Shown piece after piece: positions 10,937 through 19,844 of a stretch of 64,000 nucleotides of DNA. The notes under the pieces were generated by a model. The model ran no database searches and was not told the origin of the DNA. It saw only the letters and a program-made list of their open reading frames with translations. The number at the start of each line of letters is the position of its first letter. Position 1 is the first letter of the stretch. Made by a program: the position numbers and the translations under genes. The DNA lies in assembly GCF_008931805.1 (NCBI RefSeq), contig NZ_CP044399.1, positions 4,265,370 to 4,329,369 on the forward strand, in the 5' to 3' direction. The stretch is from Moritella marina ATCC 15381 (GTDB lineage: Bacteria; Pseudomonadota; Gammaproteobacteria; Enterobacterales; Moritellaceae).

Positions 10937-11503
10937 GTGGTAAATAGACAAGCAAAATCAGGATTATTGGCAGATGCTGATTTTTTAGTGTCTCCACATT
11001 TTGATGACCGTCCCAGCGATGTTGATATCGATTTACTCGTGATCCATTGTATCAGTTTACCTCCTGAACAATATGGTGCTGATTATGTTGAAGACTTTTT
11101 TCTCGGTAAACTCGATTGTAGTCTGCATCCTTATTTTCAAAAATTAATCTCGGTAAGAGTTTCTGCACATTTATACATCCGCCGTAATGGACGCGTGATC
11201 CAATTTGTACCGTTCGCTAAACGTGCTTGGCATGCTGGACTCTCTGAATTTGAGGGTCAAGTCAGGTGTAATGATTTTTCTATTGGTATTGAGTTAGAAG
11301 GGGATGTTAACCACCCTTATACTGCGGCCCAGTATCAATGCCTGACAACGGTAACCCGAGAAATACAAATCCGCTATCCATTAATCACCCAAGCGCGTAT
11401 TACCGGCCACAGTGATATCGCCCCGTACCGTAAAGATGATCCCGGCCCGCATTTTGATTGGCAACACTATTTCGCATGTTTAAATTCAAAGGCTGATCAA
11501 TAA
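10937..11503 (+). CDS. ampD: 1,6-anhydro-N-acetylmuramyl-L-alanine amidase AmpD
   Basis: AmpD is a cytoplasmic zinc amidase that removes the peptide from anhydromuropeptides during wall recycling; its loss causes AmpR-dependent beta-lactamase induction. The zinc-ligand contexts VIHCISLP and GHSDIAPYRKDDPGP are present, with RVSAHLYIRRNG and KRAWHAG between. I chose the GTG at 10937 because AGAAGG lies 10 nt upstream and because it gives 188 residues, the usual length. A TTG at 10892 would add 15 residues. It is followed 11 bp later by ampE. Confidence 0.95.
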   Translation: MVNRQAKSGLLADADFLVSPHFDDRPSDVDIDLLVIHCISLPPEQYGADYVEDFFLGKLDCSLHPYFQKLISVRVSAHLYIRRNGRVIQFVPFAKRAWHAGLSEFEGQVRCNDFSIGIELEGDVNHPYTAAQYQCLTTVTREIQIRYPLITQARITGHSDIAPYRKDDPGPHFDWQHYFACLNSKADQ

Positions 11504-11514
11504 GGACAACTAAT

Positions 11515-12363
11515 ATGGCATTAATATCTCTGCTGCTGGCATTACTCATTGAGCGAGTAGTACATTTGAGCGTTAAACTGCAGTTCGATAATGTACTGCA
11601 GCGTTATCTGTTTCCGTTACTACCTTCGTTTATCAATGGTGGTTTGTTTGGTACGCTGGCGATTATCGCATTACCAGCCATTTTGATGTACAGCTTATTA
11701 GATGCACTGGCGGGTCTTTATTATGGTATTTTTACCATTTTTACTTGGTTACTATTATTGTTGATGAGTTTTGGTGGTAGTGACTATCGCCGTGATTATC
11801 GCCAGTATCTGAAAGCCTTGAGCCGTAATGACTTAAAAGCTAAAGGTATGTATGCCAATTGTTTAGACGTGAATAGTGAGCGTTGTTGCGCGACGTTACT
11901 GACCCAAACTGTTGCCCAGCAGTTAGTTTGGCTTAATTACCGTTTTTATTTTGCGGTGATTTTTTACTTTGCCGTCGCAGGACCGATTGGATTAACGTTA
12001 TATGTCGTGGCGCGTAGCTACCATAAATATATTATTCAACATCATAGCAAGCGCTTAAAGCACACTGGTATTCATCGGGTCATGCGGGTGGTTGATTGGT
12101 TACCGGCACGCTTAACAATGCTTGGTTTTGCGCTGGTGGCGGAAGAGCAGGCCGCCTTACCACAGAGTTTACGCAGTTGGCGCGATCTATCGACGCCAGA
12201 ATTTGATTTATTAGGCAAGGTTGTATATCTCGCGAGTAACTCTAATGTAGAAACAGATCTATGTTATGACTATACCTGCTATTTAGTGCAGCTAGCGAAA
12301 CGAAATATTACCTTCTTTGTGACTATCATCTCTCTCCTTACCATTAACGGTACTATTATTTAA
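11515..12363 (+). CDS. ampE: Inner-membrane protein AmpE
   Basis: The 282-residue protein (E. coli 284) has several hydrophobic segments and the conserved start MALISLLLALLIERV. AmpE is the partner of AmpD in the ampDE operon. It is a predicted membrane protein of the CobD/CbiB-like family with a nucleotide-binding-like region; its exact role in sensing wall recycling is not settled. It follows ampD by 11 bp with the ribosome-binding site AAGGA. No clear terminator is seen after it. Confidence 0.92.
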   Translation: MALISLLLALLIERVVHLSVKLQFDNVLQRYLFPLLPSFINGGLFGTLAIIALPAILMYSLLDALAGLYYGIFTIFTWLLLLLMSFGGSDYRRDYRQYLKALSRNDLKAKGMYANCLDVNSERCCATLLTQTVAQQLVWLNYRFYFAVIFYFAVAGPIGLTLYVVARSYHKYIIQHHSKRLKHTGIHRVMRVVDWLPARLTMLGFALVAEEQAALPQSLRSWRDLSTPEFDLLGKVVYLASNSNVETDLCYDYTCYLVQLAKRNITFFVTIISLLTINGTII

Positions 12364-12506
12364 TGCGCCACTCAATGCGTATTGATTGTTCATCTCAGCA
12401 CGGTTCACTGATTCGTTAAGCATAATCTAATGTAGTTAAATCGTCTGATTTTTGATAATCAATAGGCTGTTATGGTCTATGCTTTATTGTGCTTAAACAT
12501 CCTCTT

Positions 12507-12523
12507 AAGTGGTAAGACCAATA
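12507..12523. promoter_or_regulatory. Candidate distal PdhR operator
   Basis: The core TGGTAAGACCA (12510-12520) fits the PdhR consensus TGGT-N3-ACCA. Flanks are only partly symmetrical. It is about 240 bp upstream of the perfect box and has the same spacer trinucleotide read on the other strand. Confidence 0.5.
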
Positions 12524-12748
12524 TAACAGGGTTATCACTTTTGGGGTAGTTTGTTGCAGTTTAGTGCTTAGGGTTTAGTTATTTAAACTGGCCTGAAGAG
12601 TAATCACCCTATTAATATGCTTTGTTTATCCATTTATTTAGATTGATTAATACTGACTATTTTGATTTAAACAGCATTAATACGAACAAAAATGTCTATT
12701 TTTAATGACAATCGAACGTGGTTTTGGTAAATTGTCATGACTTAATAT

Positions 12749-12769
12749 TAAATTGGTCTTACCAATTTA
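12749..12769. promoter_or_regulatory. PdhR operator, perfect 9-bp palindrome
   Basis: TAAATTGGT and ACCAATTTA flank the spacer CTT. This matches the E. coli PdhR consensus AATTGGT-N3-ACCAATT exactly. It ends 23 bp before the pdhR start, so it would block transcription of pdhR-aceEF until pyruvate releases PdhR. Confidence 0.88.
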
Positions 12770-12792
12770 CCACTGGTCATTTTGAGGTTCAC

Positions 12793-13554
12793 ATGGTCTA
12801 TCGAAAAATTCAACCGCCGAAGTTGTCAGATGCAATCGCAGAACAACTAGAGCAGATGATTTTGGAAGGTAGTTTAGAATCCGGCCAGCGCTTACCTTCA
12901 GAGCGTGATTTAGCTCTGCAGTTAGAGGTTTCTCGCCCAACTGTACGTGATGCAATTCTACGTCTGGAAAGCAAAGGTTTATTGGAACGTCGTCAAGGGC
13001 GTGGTACATGGGTGAAGAAGGTCATGGACCAAACACTGATGGAACCGCTGTTTCAATTATTGACGACACACCCTGAAGCGCAATTAGATTTGCTTGAATT
13101 TCGTCATGCCTTAGAAGGTATCTCAGCCTATTACGCCGCGTTGCGTGGTACTGAAACCGATTTTCAACAATTGCGTGTTGCGCTTGATGCTGTGACGGCA
13201 TCGGAATTAGCGCAAGATCCGCAATTGCAGGCGCAAGCCGTCAGTGCGTTTAATATTGCGGTTACCGCGGCATCACATAATATTGTGTTGTTGCATCTTC
13301 TGCGTGGTTTGAATCCATTGTTAGAAGATAATATTTGTCAAAATTTTAGGTTGTTGGAAAAGCGTCAAGGTGTGGTTGAACAAATTAGCCAACACCGCGG
13401 TGATATGCTCACTGCAATTCTTAACCGACAACCAGAAACAGCCAGAGAAGCATGTCATGCCCATCTGGCTTATATCGAGCAAGCATTGCTAGATATTGGG
13501 CGTGAAGATAGCCGCATTAATCGTGCGTCACGCCGTATAAAACAAGCTAAATAG
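12793..13554 (+). CDS. pdhR: Pyruvate dehydrogenase complex repressor PdhR (GntR/FadR family)
   Basis: PdhR is a pyruvate-responsive repressor of pdhR-aceEF-lpd. The N-terminal winged helix (LSDAIAEQLEQMILEG through SRPTVRDAILRLESKGLLERRQGRGTWV) is followed by an FCD effector domain. I place the start at ATG 12793 (MVYRKIQPPKLSD), which has GAGG upstream and matches the family N-terminus; an in-frame extension back to 12718 would run through the operator. The protein has 253 residues. Autoregulation is indicated by the perfect operator just upstream. A hairpin separates it from aceE. Confidence 0.96.
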   Translation: MVYRKIQPPKLSDAIAEQLEQMILEGSLESGQRLPSERDLALQLEVSRPTVRDAILRLESKGLLERRQGRGTWVKKVMDQTLMEPLFQLLTTHPEAQLDLLEFRHALEGISAYYAALRGTETDFQQLRVALDAVTASELAQDPQLQAQAVSAFNIAVTAASHNIVLLHLLRGLNPLLEDNICQNFRLLEKRQGVVEQISQHRGDMLTAILNRQPETAREACHAHLAYIEQALLDIGREDSRINRASRRIKQAK

Positions 13555-13565
13555 TGTTACTAATG

Positions 13566-13604
13566 AATATTCTTAAACATACCTATGCTTAAGAATATTT
13601 CTTT
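13566..13604 (+). terminator. Hairpin between pdhR and aceE (partial terminator?)
   Basis: AATATTCTTAA (13566-13576) pairs with TTAAGAATATT (13589-13599) across 12 nt, followed by a T-rich stretch TCTTT. The all-A/T-rich stem suggests incomplete termination, lowering or raising aceEF relative to pdhR, or an RNA-processing signal. Confidence 0.55.
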
Positions 13605-13639
13605 AATATTGTAGAGATCTAATTAGTAAGGAATCTCAT

Positions 13640-16297
13640 ATGTCCGACATCTTAAAGCATGATGTAGACCCAATCGAAACTACCGAATGGCTAGAATCAA
13701 TCGAATCAGTAATTCGTGAAGAAGGTCTTGAACGTGCACAGTATTTGCTAGAAAAAGTAATTGCAAAAGCACATCAAGACGGCGTTGCACTAGGTAAAGG
13801 CGGCATCACTACGGATTACATTAATACCATCCGTACTGAAGACCAACCTGTATACCCAGGTGACGAGAAACTAGAACGTCGTATTCGTTCGATTATCCGC
13901 TGGAATGCTTTAATGATCGTACTACGTGCATCAAAGAAAGACTTAGATTTAGGTGGCCACATGGCATCTTTCCAGTCTTCTGCTGCACTTTACGATGTAT
14001 GTTTCAACCACTTCTTCCGTGCTCCAACGGAAAAAGACGGTGGCGATTTAGTTTATTACCAAGGTCATATTTCTCCTGGTATCTACGCGCGTTCATTTGT
14101 TGAAGGCCGTTTAACTGAAGAGCAACTAAACAACTTCCGTCAAGAAGTTGATGGTAAAGGTATCCCGTCATACCCACATCCTAAGTTGATGCCTGAATAC
14201 TGGCAGTTCCCTACAGTATCTATGGGTCTTGGTCCATTCTCTGCTATCTATCAAGCGCGTTTCTTGAAATACCTAGATGGCCGTGGTCTTAAACAGACTG
14301 AAGATCAAACTGTATACGCTTTCCTAGGTGATGGCGAAATGGATGAACCAGAATCACGTGGCGCATTATCATTTGCAGCTCGTGAAGGTTTAGACAATTT
14401 AGTATTTGTTGTTAACTGTAACTTACAACGTCTAGATGGCCCTGTAATGGGTAACGGTAAGATCATTCAAGAACTAGAAAGCTTATTTAAAGGCGCTGGT
14501 TGGAATGTGATTAAAGTTGTTTGGGGCGAAGAGTGGGATGAACTTCTTGCTAAAGATACGTCTGGTAAATTACTACAGTTAATGAATGAAACTGTAGATG
14601 GTGATTACCAAACGTTGAAAGCTAAAGGCGGCGCTTACGTACGCGAGCATTTCTTTAATCGTTACCCTGAAACTGCTGCATTAGTTGCAGACATGACTGA
14701 TGATGAAATCTACGCACTTAAGCGTGGCGGTCATTCATCAAGTAAACTTTACGCTGCTTATGCAAAAGCAAAAGCAACAGTAGGTTTACCAACAGTTATC
14801 CTAGCTAAAACTGTAAAAGGTTACGGTATGGGTGAAGCTGCTGAAGGTAAAAACATCGCGCACGGCGTGAAAAAAATGAAATCGGATACGCTTAAGCAGT
14901 TCCGTGATCGTTTCGATGTACCTGTATCTGATGATCAGTTGTTAGAACTACCGTATGTTAAAATCGAAGAAGGCACGCCTGAACACGAATACATGCATGC
15001 GCGTCGTAAAGAATTAAACGGTTACTTACCACAACGTAAACCTGAATTCTCTGGCAAGCTAGATATCCCAACTGTTGAAGATTTCGGCGTGCTACTTGGT
15101 GAGCAAAAACGTGAAATCTCGACAACGATGGCTTATGTCCGTGCTTTAAACGTGCTACTTAAGCACAAAGGTGTTGGCAAAAACATCGTACCAATTATCG
15201 CCGATGAAGCGCGTACATTTGGTATGGAAGGTTTATTCCGTCAAGTGGGTATTTATAACCCTAAAGGTCAAGCATACACACCTCAAGATCGCGAAATCGT
15301 TTCTTACTATAAAGAAGAAACTAGCGGCCAAGTACTTCAAGAAGGTATTAATGAGCTAGGTGCTATGTCTTCATGGGTTGCAGCGGCAACATCATACAGT
15401 ACTAATGACGTACCTATGATCCCACTGTATATTTATTATTCAATGTTTGGTTTCCAACGTATTGGTGACTCTGCATGGATGGCTGGCGATCAAATGGCGC
15501 GTGGCTTCCTATTAGGTGCTACAGCTGGTCGTACAACGCTAAACGGTGAAGGTCTTCAACATGAAGATGGTCACAGCTTAGTACAAGCAGGCCTTATTCC
15601 GAACTGTGTGTCTTATGACCCAACATTCGCGTATGAAGTTGCTGTTGTATTACAAGATGGTTTACGTCGTATGTACGGCGAGCAAGAAAATGTTTTCTAT
15701 TACATCACATTGATGAATGAAAACTATGCTCACCATGCAATGCCTGAAGGTGCTGAAGCAGGTATCCGTAAAGGTATGTATAAGTTAGAAACTTATACTG
15801 GCGAAAAAGCAAAAGTACAATTATTAAGTTCAGGTACTATCATGATGCAAGTACGCGAAGCGGCTCGTATCTTAAGTGAAGACTATGGTATTGGTTCTGA
15901 CGTATTCTCGGTAACTTCATTCAATGAAATTGCACGTGAAGGTCAAGACGTTGAACGTTACAACATGCTACACCCTGAAGCTGAGCAAAAAGTACCGTAC
16001 ATCACTACACTAATGAGTGATGCGCCTGCTATTGCCGCGACAGATTATATCAAAAACTATGCAGAACAAGCGCGTGCATACGTGCCGACTTCATACAAAG
16101 TTCTTGGTACAGACGGTTTTGGTCGTTCAGACAGCCGTGCAAACTTACGTCGTCACTTCGAAGTTAACGCGCAATACGTAGTTGTTGCTGCATTATCTGA
16201 ATTAGTTAAGAAAGGCGATCTAGAAAATCAAGTTGTTGTTGATGCAATTGCAAAATATAACATCGACGCTGATAAATTAAACCCTCTATACGCATAA
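13640..16297 (+). CDS. aceE: Pyruvate dehydrogenase E1 component AceE
   Basis: AceE is the homodimeric thiamin-diphosphate enzyme that decarboxylates pyruvate and transfers the acetyl group to the lipoyl domains of AceF. The length of 885 residues matches E. coli (887). The ThDP-binding motif runs GDGEMDEPES ... NCNLQ. The N-terminus (about 40 residues, DPIETTEWLESIESVIREEG) is the E2-interaction region. The start has a strong AAGGAA ribosome-binding site. aceF begins 10 bp after the stop, so the two are clearly one operon. Confidence 0.98.
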   Translation: MSDILKHDVDPIETTEWLESIESVIREEGLERAQYLLEKVIAKAHQDGVALGKGGITTDYINTIRTEDQPVYPGDEKLERRIRSIIRWNALMIVLRASKKDLDLGGHMASFQSSAALYDVCFNHFFRAPTEKDGGDLVYYQGHISPGIYARSFVEGRLTEEQLNNFRQEVDGKGIPSYPHPKLMPEYWQFPTVSMGLGPFSAIYQARFLKYLDGRGLKQTEDQTVYAFLGDGEMDEPESRGALSFAAREGLDNLVFVVNCNLQRLDGPVMGNGKIIQELESLFKGAGWNVIKVVWGEEWDELLAKDTSGKLLQLMNETVDGDYQTLKAKGGAYVREHFFNRYPETAALVADMTDDEIYALKRGGHSSSKLYAAYAKAKATVGLPTVILAKTVKGYGMGEAAEGKNIAHGVKKMKSDTLKQFRDRFDVPVSDDQLLELPYVKIEEGTPEHEYMHARRKELNGYLPQRKPEFSGKLDIPTVEDFGVLLGEQKREISTTMAYVRALNVLLKHKGVGKNIVPIIADEARTFGMEGLFRQVGIYNPKGQAYTPQDREIVSYYKEETSGQVLQEGINELGAMSSWVAAATSYSTNDVPMIPLYIYYSMFGFQRIGDSAWMAGDQMARGFLLGATAGRTTLNGEGLQHEDGHSLVQAGLIPNCVSYDPTFAYEVAVVLQDGLRRMYGEQENVFYYITLMNENYAHHAMPEGAEAGIRKGMYKLETYTGEKAKVQLLSSGTIMMQVREAARILSEDYGIGSDVFSVTSFNEIAREGQDVERYNMLHPEAEQKVPYITTLMSDAPAIAATDYIKNYAEQARAYVPTSYKVLGTDGFGRSDSRANLRRHFEVNAQYVVVAALSELVKKGDLENQVVVDAIAKYNIDADKLNPLYA

Positions 16298-16307
16298 GGT
16301 ATAAAAA

Positions 16308-17918
16308 ATGAGTATTGAAATTTTCGTTCCAGACATTGGTGATGATGAAGTAGAAGTAACTGAGATTTCCGTTCAAATCGGCGATACAGTTGCAGAAGAA
16401 GATACTTTGCTTGCTGTTGAGGGTGACAAAGCGTCTATGGAAGTACCTGCGCCACAAGCTGGTGTAGTACAAGAAATCCGTGTAAATGTTGGTGATACAG
16501 TGAAAACTGGTTCATTAATCTTTATCTTCGCTGCTGAAGCCGGTGCTGCTGCACCAGTTGCTGAAGTTGTAGCTGAGGCACCTGCTGTTGAAGCTGCTCC
16601 TGTTGCTGCCGCTGCTGCGCAAGTGTTAGAAGTTAACATTCCTGACATCGGCGACGATGAAGTGGAAGTAACTGAGATTTCAGTTAAAGTTGGCGATACT
16701 GTTGCTGAAGAAGACACTTTAATGGCTGTTGAAGGCGATAAAGCTTCAATGGAAGTTCCTGCACCATTCGCTGGTGTTGTGAAAGAAATTAAAGCAGCTG
16801 TTGGCGATAAAGTAACAACTGGTTCTTTCATCATGACGTTTGAAGTTGCTGGCGCTGCACCTGTTGCTGCACCTGTTGCTGCTCCTGTAGCACAAGCTGC
16901 TGCCGCTGCACCTGCTGCAAAAGTTGAAGCTCCGAAAGCTGCTGCTCCTGTTGCATCAAAAACGGCACCTGAAGCAACTGGTTTCGTTGAAAACGACGCT
17001 TACCACCATGCATCACCAGTAGTTCGTCGTCTAGCACGCGAATTCGGTGTTAACTTAGATAAAGTTGGCGCAACTGGTCGTAAAGGTCGCATCGCAAAAG
17101 AAGACGTACAAACTTACGTTAAAAATGCAGTTAAACGTTTAGAATCTGGCGCTACTGGCGGCAACGGTTCTGGTATGGACGTACTAGCATGGCCGAAAGT
17201 TGATTTCGCTAAATTTGGTGAAATCGAAGTAGTTAAGATGACTCGCATCCAGAAAATTTCTGGTCCGAACCTGCACCGTAACTGGGTTAAAATCCCACAC
17301 GTTACACAGTTCGACGAAGCAGACATCACTGAACTAGAAGCGTTCCGTAAAGTTGAGAACAACAAACTTGTTAAGCAAGATAAAGGCTTCAAGATTTCTC
17401 CACTTATCTTCATCGTTAAAGCAGTAGCTAAAGCGTTAGCTGATTATCCGAAGTTCAATACTTCAATCGGCGAAGATGGCGAAAGCATCATTCAGAAGAA
17501 ATACATCAACGTTGGTGTTGCTGTTGATACACCAAACGGTCTAGTTGTTCCGGTTATCCGTAACGTTGACCAGAAAGGTATTTACGAGCTTTGCCAAGAT
17601 CTTGCTGTTATCTCTAAGAAAGCACGTGCTGGTAAACTGACTTCTTCTGACATGCAAGGCGGTTGTTTCACAATTTCTAGCCTTGGCGGTATCGGTGGTA
17701 CTCAATTTACACCTATCGTTAATGCTCCTGAAGTGGCAATCTTAGGCGTATCACGTTCTGAAATTAAACCTAAGTGGGATGGCAAAGACTTTGCTCCTCG
17801 TCTTATGTTACCAATGGCGCTTTCATATGATCACCGTGTGATCGATGGCGCTGATGGTGCTCGTTTTGTTACAGCATTAAACGGATATCTTTCAGATCTT
17901 CGTCAGCTAGTACTTTAA
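16308..17918 (+). CDS. aceF: Pyruvate dehydrogenase E2, dihydrolipoamide acetyltransferase AceF
   Basis: AceF is the core of the complex and moves acetyl groups to CoA. The protein has 536 residues. Two lipoyl domains carry [10 protein letters not shown] at lysines 41 and 145, joined by Ala/Pro-rich swinging linkers (about 77-105 and 178-225). The E3/E1-binding domain follows ([18 protein letters not shown]). The catalytic domain ends with [12 protein letters not shown], containing the HxxxDG active site. E. coli AceF has three lipoyl domains, so this version is shorter by one, as in several related genera. Two hairpins lie in the 244-bp gap before lpd. Confidence 0.97.
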   Translation: MSIEIFVPDIGDDEVEVTEISVQIGDTVAEEDTLLAVEGDKASMEVPAPQAGVVQEIRVNVGDTVKTGSLIFIFAAEAGAAAPVAEVVAEAPAVEAAPVAAAAAQVLEVNIPDIGDDEVEVTEISVKVGDTVAEEDTLMAVEGDKASMEVPAPFAGVVKEIKAAVGDKVTTGSFIMTFEVAGAAPVAAPVAAPVAQAAAAAPAAKVEAPKAAAPVASKTAPEATGFVENDAYHHASPVVRRLAREFGVNLDKVGATGRKGRIAKEDVQTYVKNAVKRLESGATGGNGSGMDVLAWPKVDFAKFGEIEVVKMTRIQKISGPNLHRNWVKIPHVTQFDEADITELEAFRKVENNKLVKQDKGFKISPLIFIVKAVAKALADYPKFNTSIGEDGESIIQKKYINVGVAVDTPNGLVVPVIRNVDQKGIYELCQDLAVISKKARAGKLTSSDMQGGCFTISSLGGIGGTQFTPIVNAPEVAILGVSRSEIKPKWDGKDFAPRLMLPMALSYDHRVIDGADGARFVTALNGYLSDLRQLVL

Positions 17919-17924
17919 TTTTAG

Positions 17925-17944
17925 TTAAGCAAAAGCTTAATTTT
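17925..17944 (+). terminator. Short hairpin after aceF
   Basis: TTAAGC-AAAA-GCTTAA followed by TTTT, beginning 7 bp past the aceF stop. The six-base stem is weak, so it may only be a 3'-end stabiliser. Confidence 0.4.
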
Positions 17945-17998
17945 AATCGAGTAATAGTTTTAGTATTTAATTAAAGAGAAGTTTTGGTATTTAATCAG

Positions 17999-18036
17999 AA
18001 GAGTTATCGCATTTTTGCAATGTTTTAACTCTTTTT
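17999..18036 (+). terminator. Terminator between aceF and lpd
   Basis: AAGAGTTA (17999-18006) pairs with TAACTCTT (18027-18034); an inner CATT/AATG stem extends it, and TTT follows. This would make lpd at least partly independent of the pdhR promoter. Confidence 0.6.
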
Positions 18037-18064
18037 ACTTCTCATTTATTTAACATATATGTAA

Positions 18065-18143
18065 AATTATCTGGATTCGAACATCATTACTCAGAAGCTT
18101 TAAATTGTGCCTCTGAGTGAGGTAACCGCCATTCCAGATAATT
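18065..18143 (+). promoter_or_regulatory. Nested inverted repeats in the lpd leader
   Basis: An outer perfect 11-bp repeat (AATTATCTGGA at 18065-18075, TCCAGATAATT at 18133-18143) encloses an inner 7-bp repeat (ACTCAGA at 18089-18095, TCTGAGT at 18112-18118). It ends 19 nt before the lpd ATG and just before its GAGG ribosome-binding site. As RNA it would form a long two-part hairpin. I know no named riboswitch with this layout, so function is inference. Confidence 0.5.
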
Positions 18144-18162
18144 AAATGACAACGAGGTCATA

Positions 18163-19593
18163 ATGAGTAATGAAGTTAAAGCTCAAGTCGTAGTACTTGG
18201 CGCTGGTCCTGCGGGCTACTCTGCTGCATTCCGTGCTGCAGATTTAGGTTTAGAAACTGTAATCATCGAACGTTATAACACCTTAGGTGGTGTTTGTCTT
18301 AACGTTGGTTGTATCCCTTCAAAAGCTTTACTACACGTAGCTAAAGTAATCGAAGAAGCAAAATCATTAGCGGACCACGGTATCGTGTTCGGCGCACCAC
18401 AAACTGACATCACTAAAATCCGTTCATGGAAAGAAAAAGTTGTTGGTCAATTAACTGGTGGTCTTGGCGGTATGGCTAAGATGCGTAAAGTTAAAGTGGT
18501 TGAAGGTTTAGCACAATTTACTGGCGCTAACACTATCGAAGCAACAGACCGTGACGGTAACGTTACAACAGTTACTTTTGATAATGCAATCATTGCAGCG
18601 GGTTCACGCCCAGTTAAACTACCATTCATCCCGCATGAAGATCCACGCGTTTGGGATTCAACTGATGCACTAGAACTGAAAGAAGTTCCTGGTAAATTAC
18701 TTGTTCTTGGTGGTGGTATTATCGGTCTAGAAATGGGTACTGTGTACTCGGCACTAGGTTCTGATATTGACGTTGTTGAGTTTGCAGATCAATTAGTACC
18801 TGCAGCGGATAAAGACATCGTTAAGGTTTATGCTAAAGCAGTTAAAAACAAATTTAACGTTATGCTAAGCACTAAAGTAACAGGCGTTGAAGCAAAAGAA
18901 GACGGTCTATACGTTACGTTTGAAGGCAAAAAAGCGCCTGCTGAAGCAGTACGCTATGACGCAGTGCTTGTTGCTGTTGGTCGTGTACCAAACGGTCTTG
19001 GCTTAAATGCTGAGAAAGCGGGTATTAATGTAACTGAACGTGGCTTTATCGAAACAGATAAAACCATGAGCACGAACGTTCCACACATCTATGCAATCGG
19101 CGATATCGTTGGTCAACCTATGTTGGCGCATAAAGGTGTGCATGAAGGTCACGTTGCTGCAGAAAACATTGCTGGCAAGAAACACTTCTTCGATCCTAAA
19201 GTTATTCCATCAATTGCTTACACTGAGCCAGAAATGGCGTGGGCAGGTCTAACTGAGAAAGAAGCGAAAGAGCAAGGCGTAAACTACGAAGCTGCTGTAT
19301 TCCCTTGGGCTGCATCAGGTCGTGCGATCGCTTCTGACGCATCTAACGGTATGACTAAGTTATTATTCAACAAAGACACTAACCGTATCATCGGTGGTGC
19401 TATGGTTGGTACTAACGCGGGTGAATTACTAGGTGAAGTTTGTCTAGCAATTGAAATGGGTTGTGATGCAGAAGATATCGCATTAACAATTCATGCACAC
19501 CCAACGTTACACGAATCAGTTGGTATGGCTGCAGAAATTTATGAAGGTTCTATTACTGACCTTCCTAATGCAAAAGCGGTGAAGAAAAAATAA
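18163..19593 (+). CDS. lpd: Dihydrolipoamide dehydrogenase (E3)
   Basis: Lpd reoxidises dihydrolipoamide in the pyruvate and 2-oxoglutarate dehydrogenase complexes and the glycine cleavage system, passing electrons via FAD to NAD+. The protein has 476 residues. It shows the FAD site GAGPAGYSAA, the redox disulfide in GGVCLNVGCIPSK (Cys45/Cys50), the NAD-binding GGGIIGLEMG, and the C-terminal HAHPTLHES with the catalytic His-Glu. A GAGG ribosome-binding site precedes ATG. Its own leader and upstream terminator suggest expression independent of aceEF, as suits a subunit shared with other complexes. Confidence 0.97.
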   Translation: MSNEVKAQVVVLGAGPAGYSAAFRAADLGLETVIIERYNTLGGVCLNVGCIPSKALLHVAKVIEEAKSLADHGIVFGAPQTDITKIRSWKEKVVGQLTGGLGGMAKMRKVKVVEGLAQFTGANTIEATDRDGNVTTVTFDNAIIAAGSRPVKLPFIPHEDPRVWDSTDALELKEVPGKLLVLGGGIIGLEMGTVYSALGSDIDVVEFADQLVPAADKDIVKVYAKAVKNKFNVMLSTKVTGVEAKEDGLYVTFEGKKAPAEAVRYDAVLVAVGRVPNGLGLNAEKAGINVTERGFIETDKTMSTNVPHIYAIGDIVGQPMLAHKGVHEGHVAAENIAGKKHFFDPKVIPSIAYTEPEMAWAGLTEKEAKEQGVNYEAAVFPWAASGRAIASDASNGMTKLLFNKDTNRIIGGAMVGTNAGELLGEVCLAIEMGCDAEDIALTIHAHPTLHESVGMAAEIYEGSITDLPNAKAVKKK

Positions 19594-19641
19594 TTTAGCG
19601 GTTTAATCGTTACACGTTAGCGAATTAATTGTTAATAATAG

Positions 19642-19667
19642 AAGCGACCTTAGGGTCGCTTTTTTTA
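19642..19667 (+). terminator. Rho-independent terminator after lpd
   Basis: AAGCGACC-TTAG-GGTCGCTT followed by a run of T, about 48 bp past the stop. Confidence 0.88.
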
Positions 19668-19844
19668 TACCTGTTTTTCTATCCTAGCCCATAAAATGCT
19701 GGTTCGGTTATTTTATGTCATTGGTATTAGGCATTTTAAAACAGAAGTTGCTAATATGGTTGGGTATAACTATACATTGCATTGAATATAACGTGTTGTT
19801 CCCAGTGGATGGGATGGATTAATTTTTAGGATCATCATTAAACT

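Noticed and set aside
16373-16834. 153-codon antisense ORF inside aceF
   Set aside because: A low-complexity Ser/Thr/Ala product that mirrors the Ala/Pro-rich and lipoyl regions of AceF. Shadow ORF.
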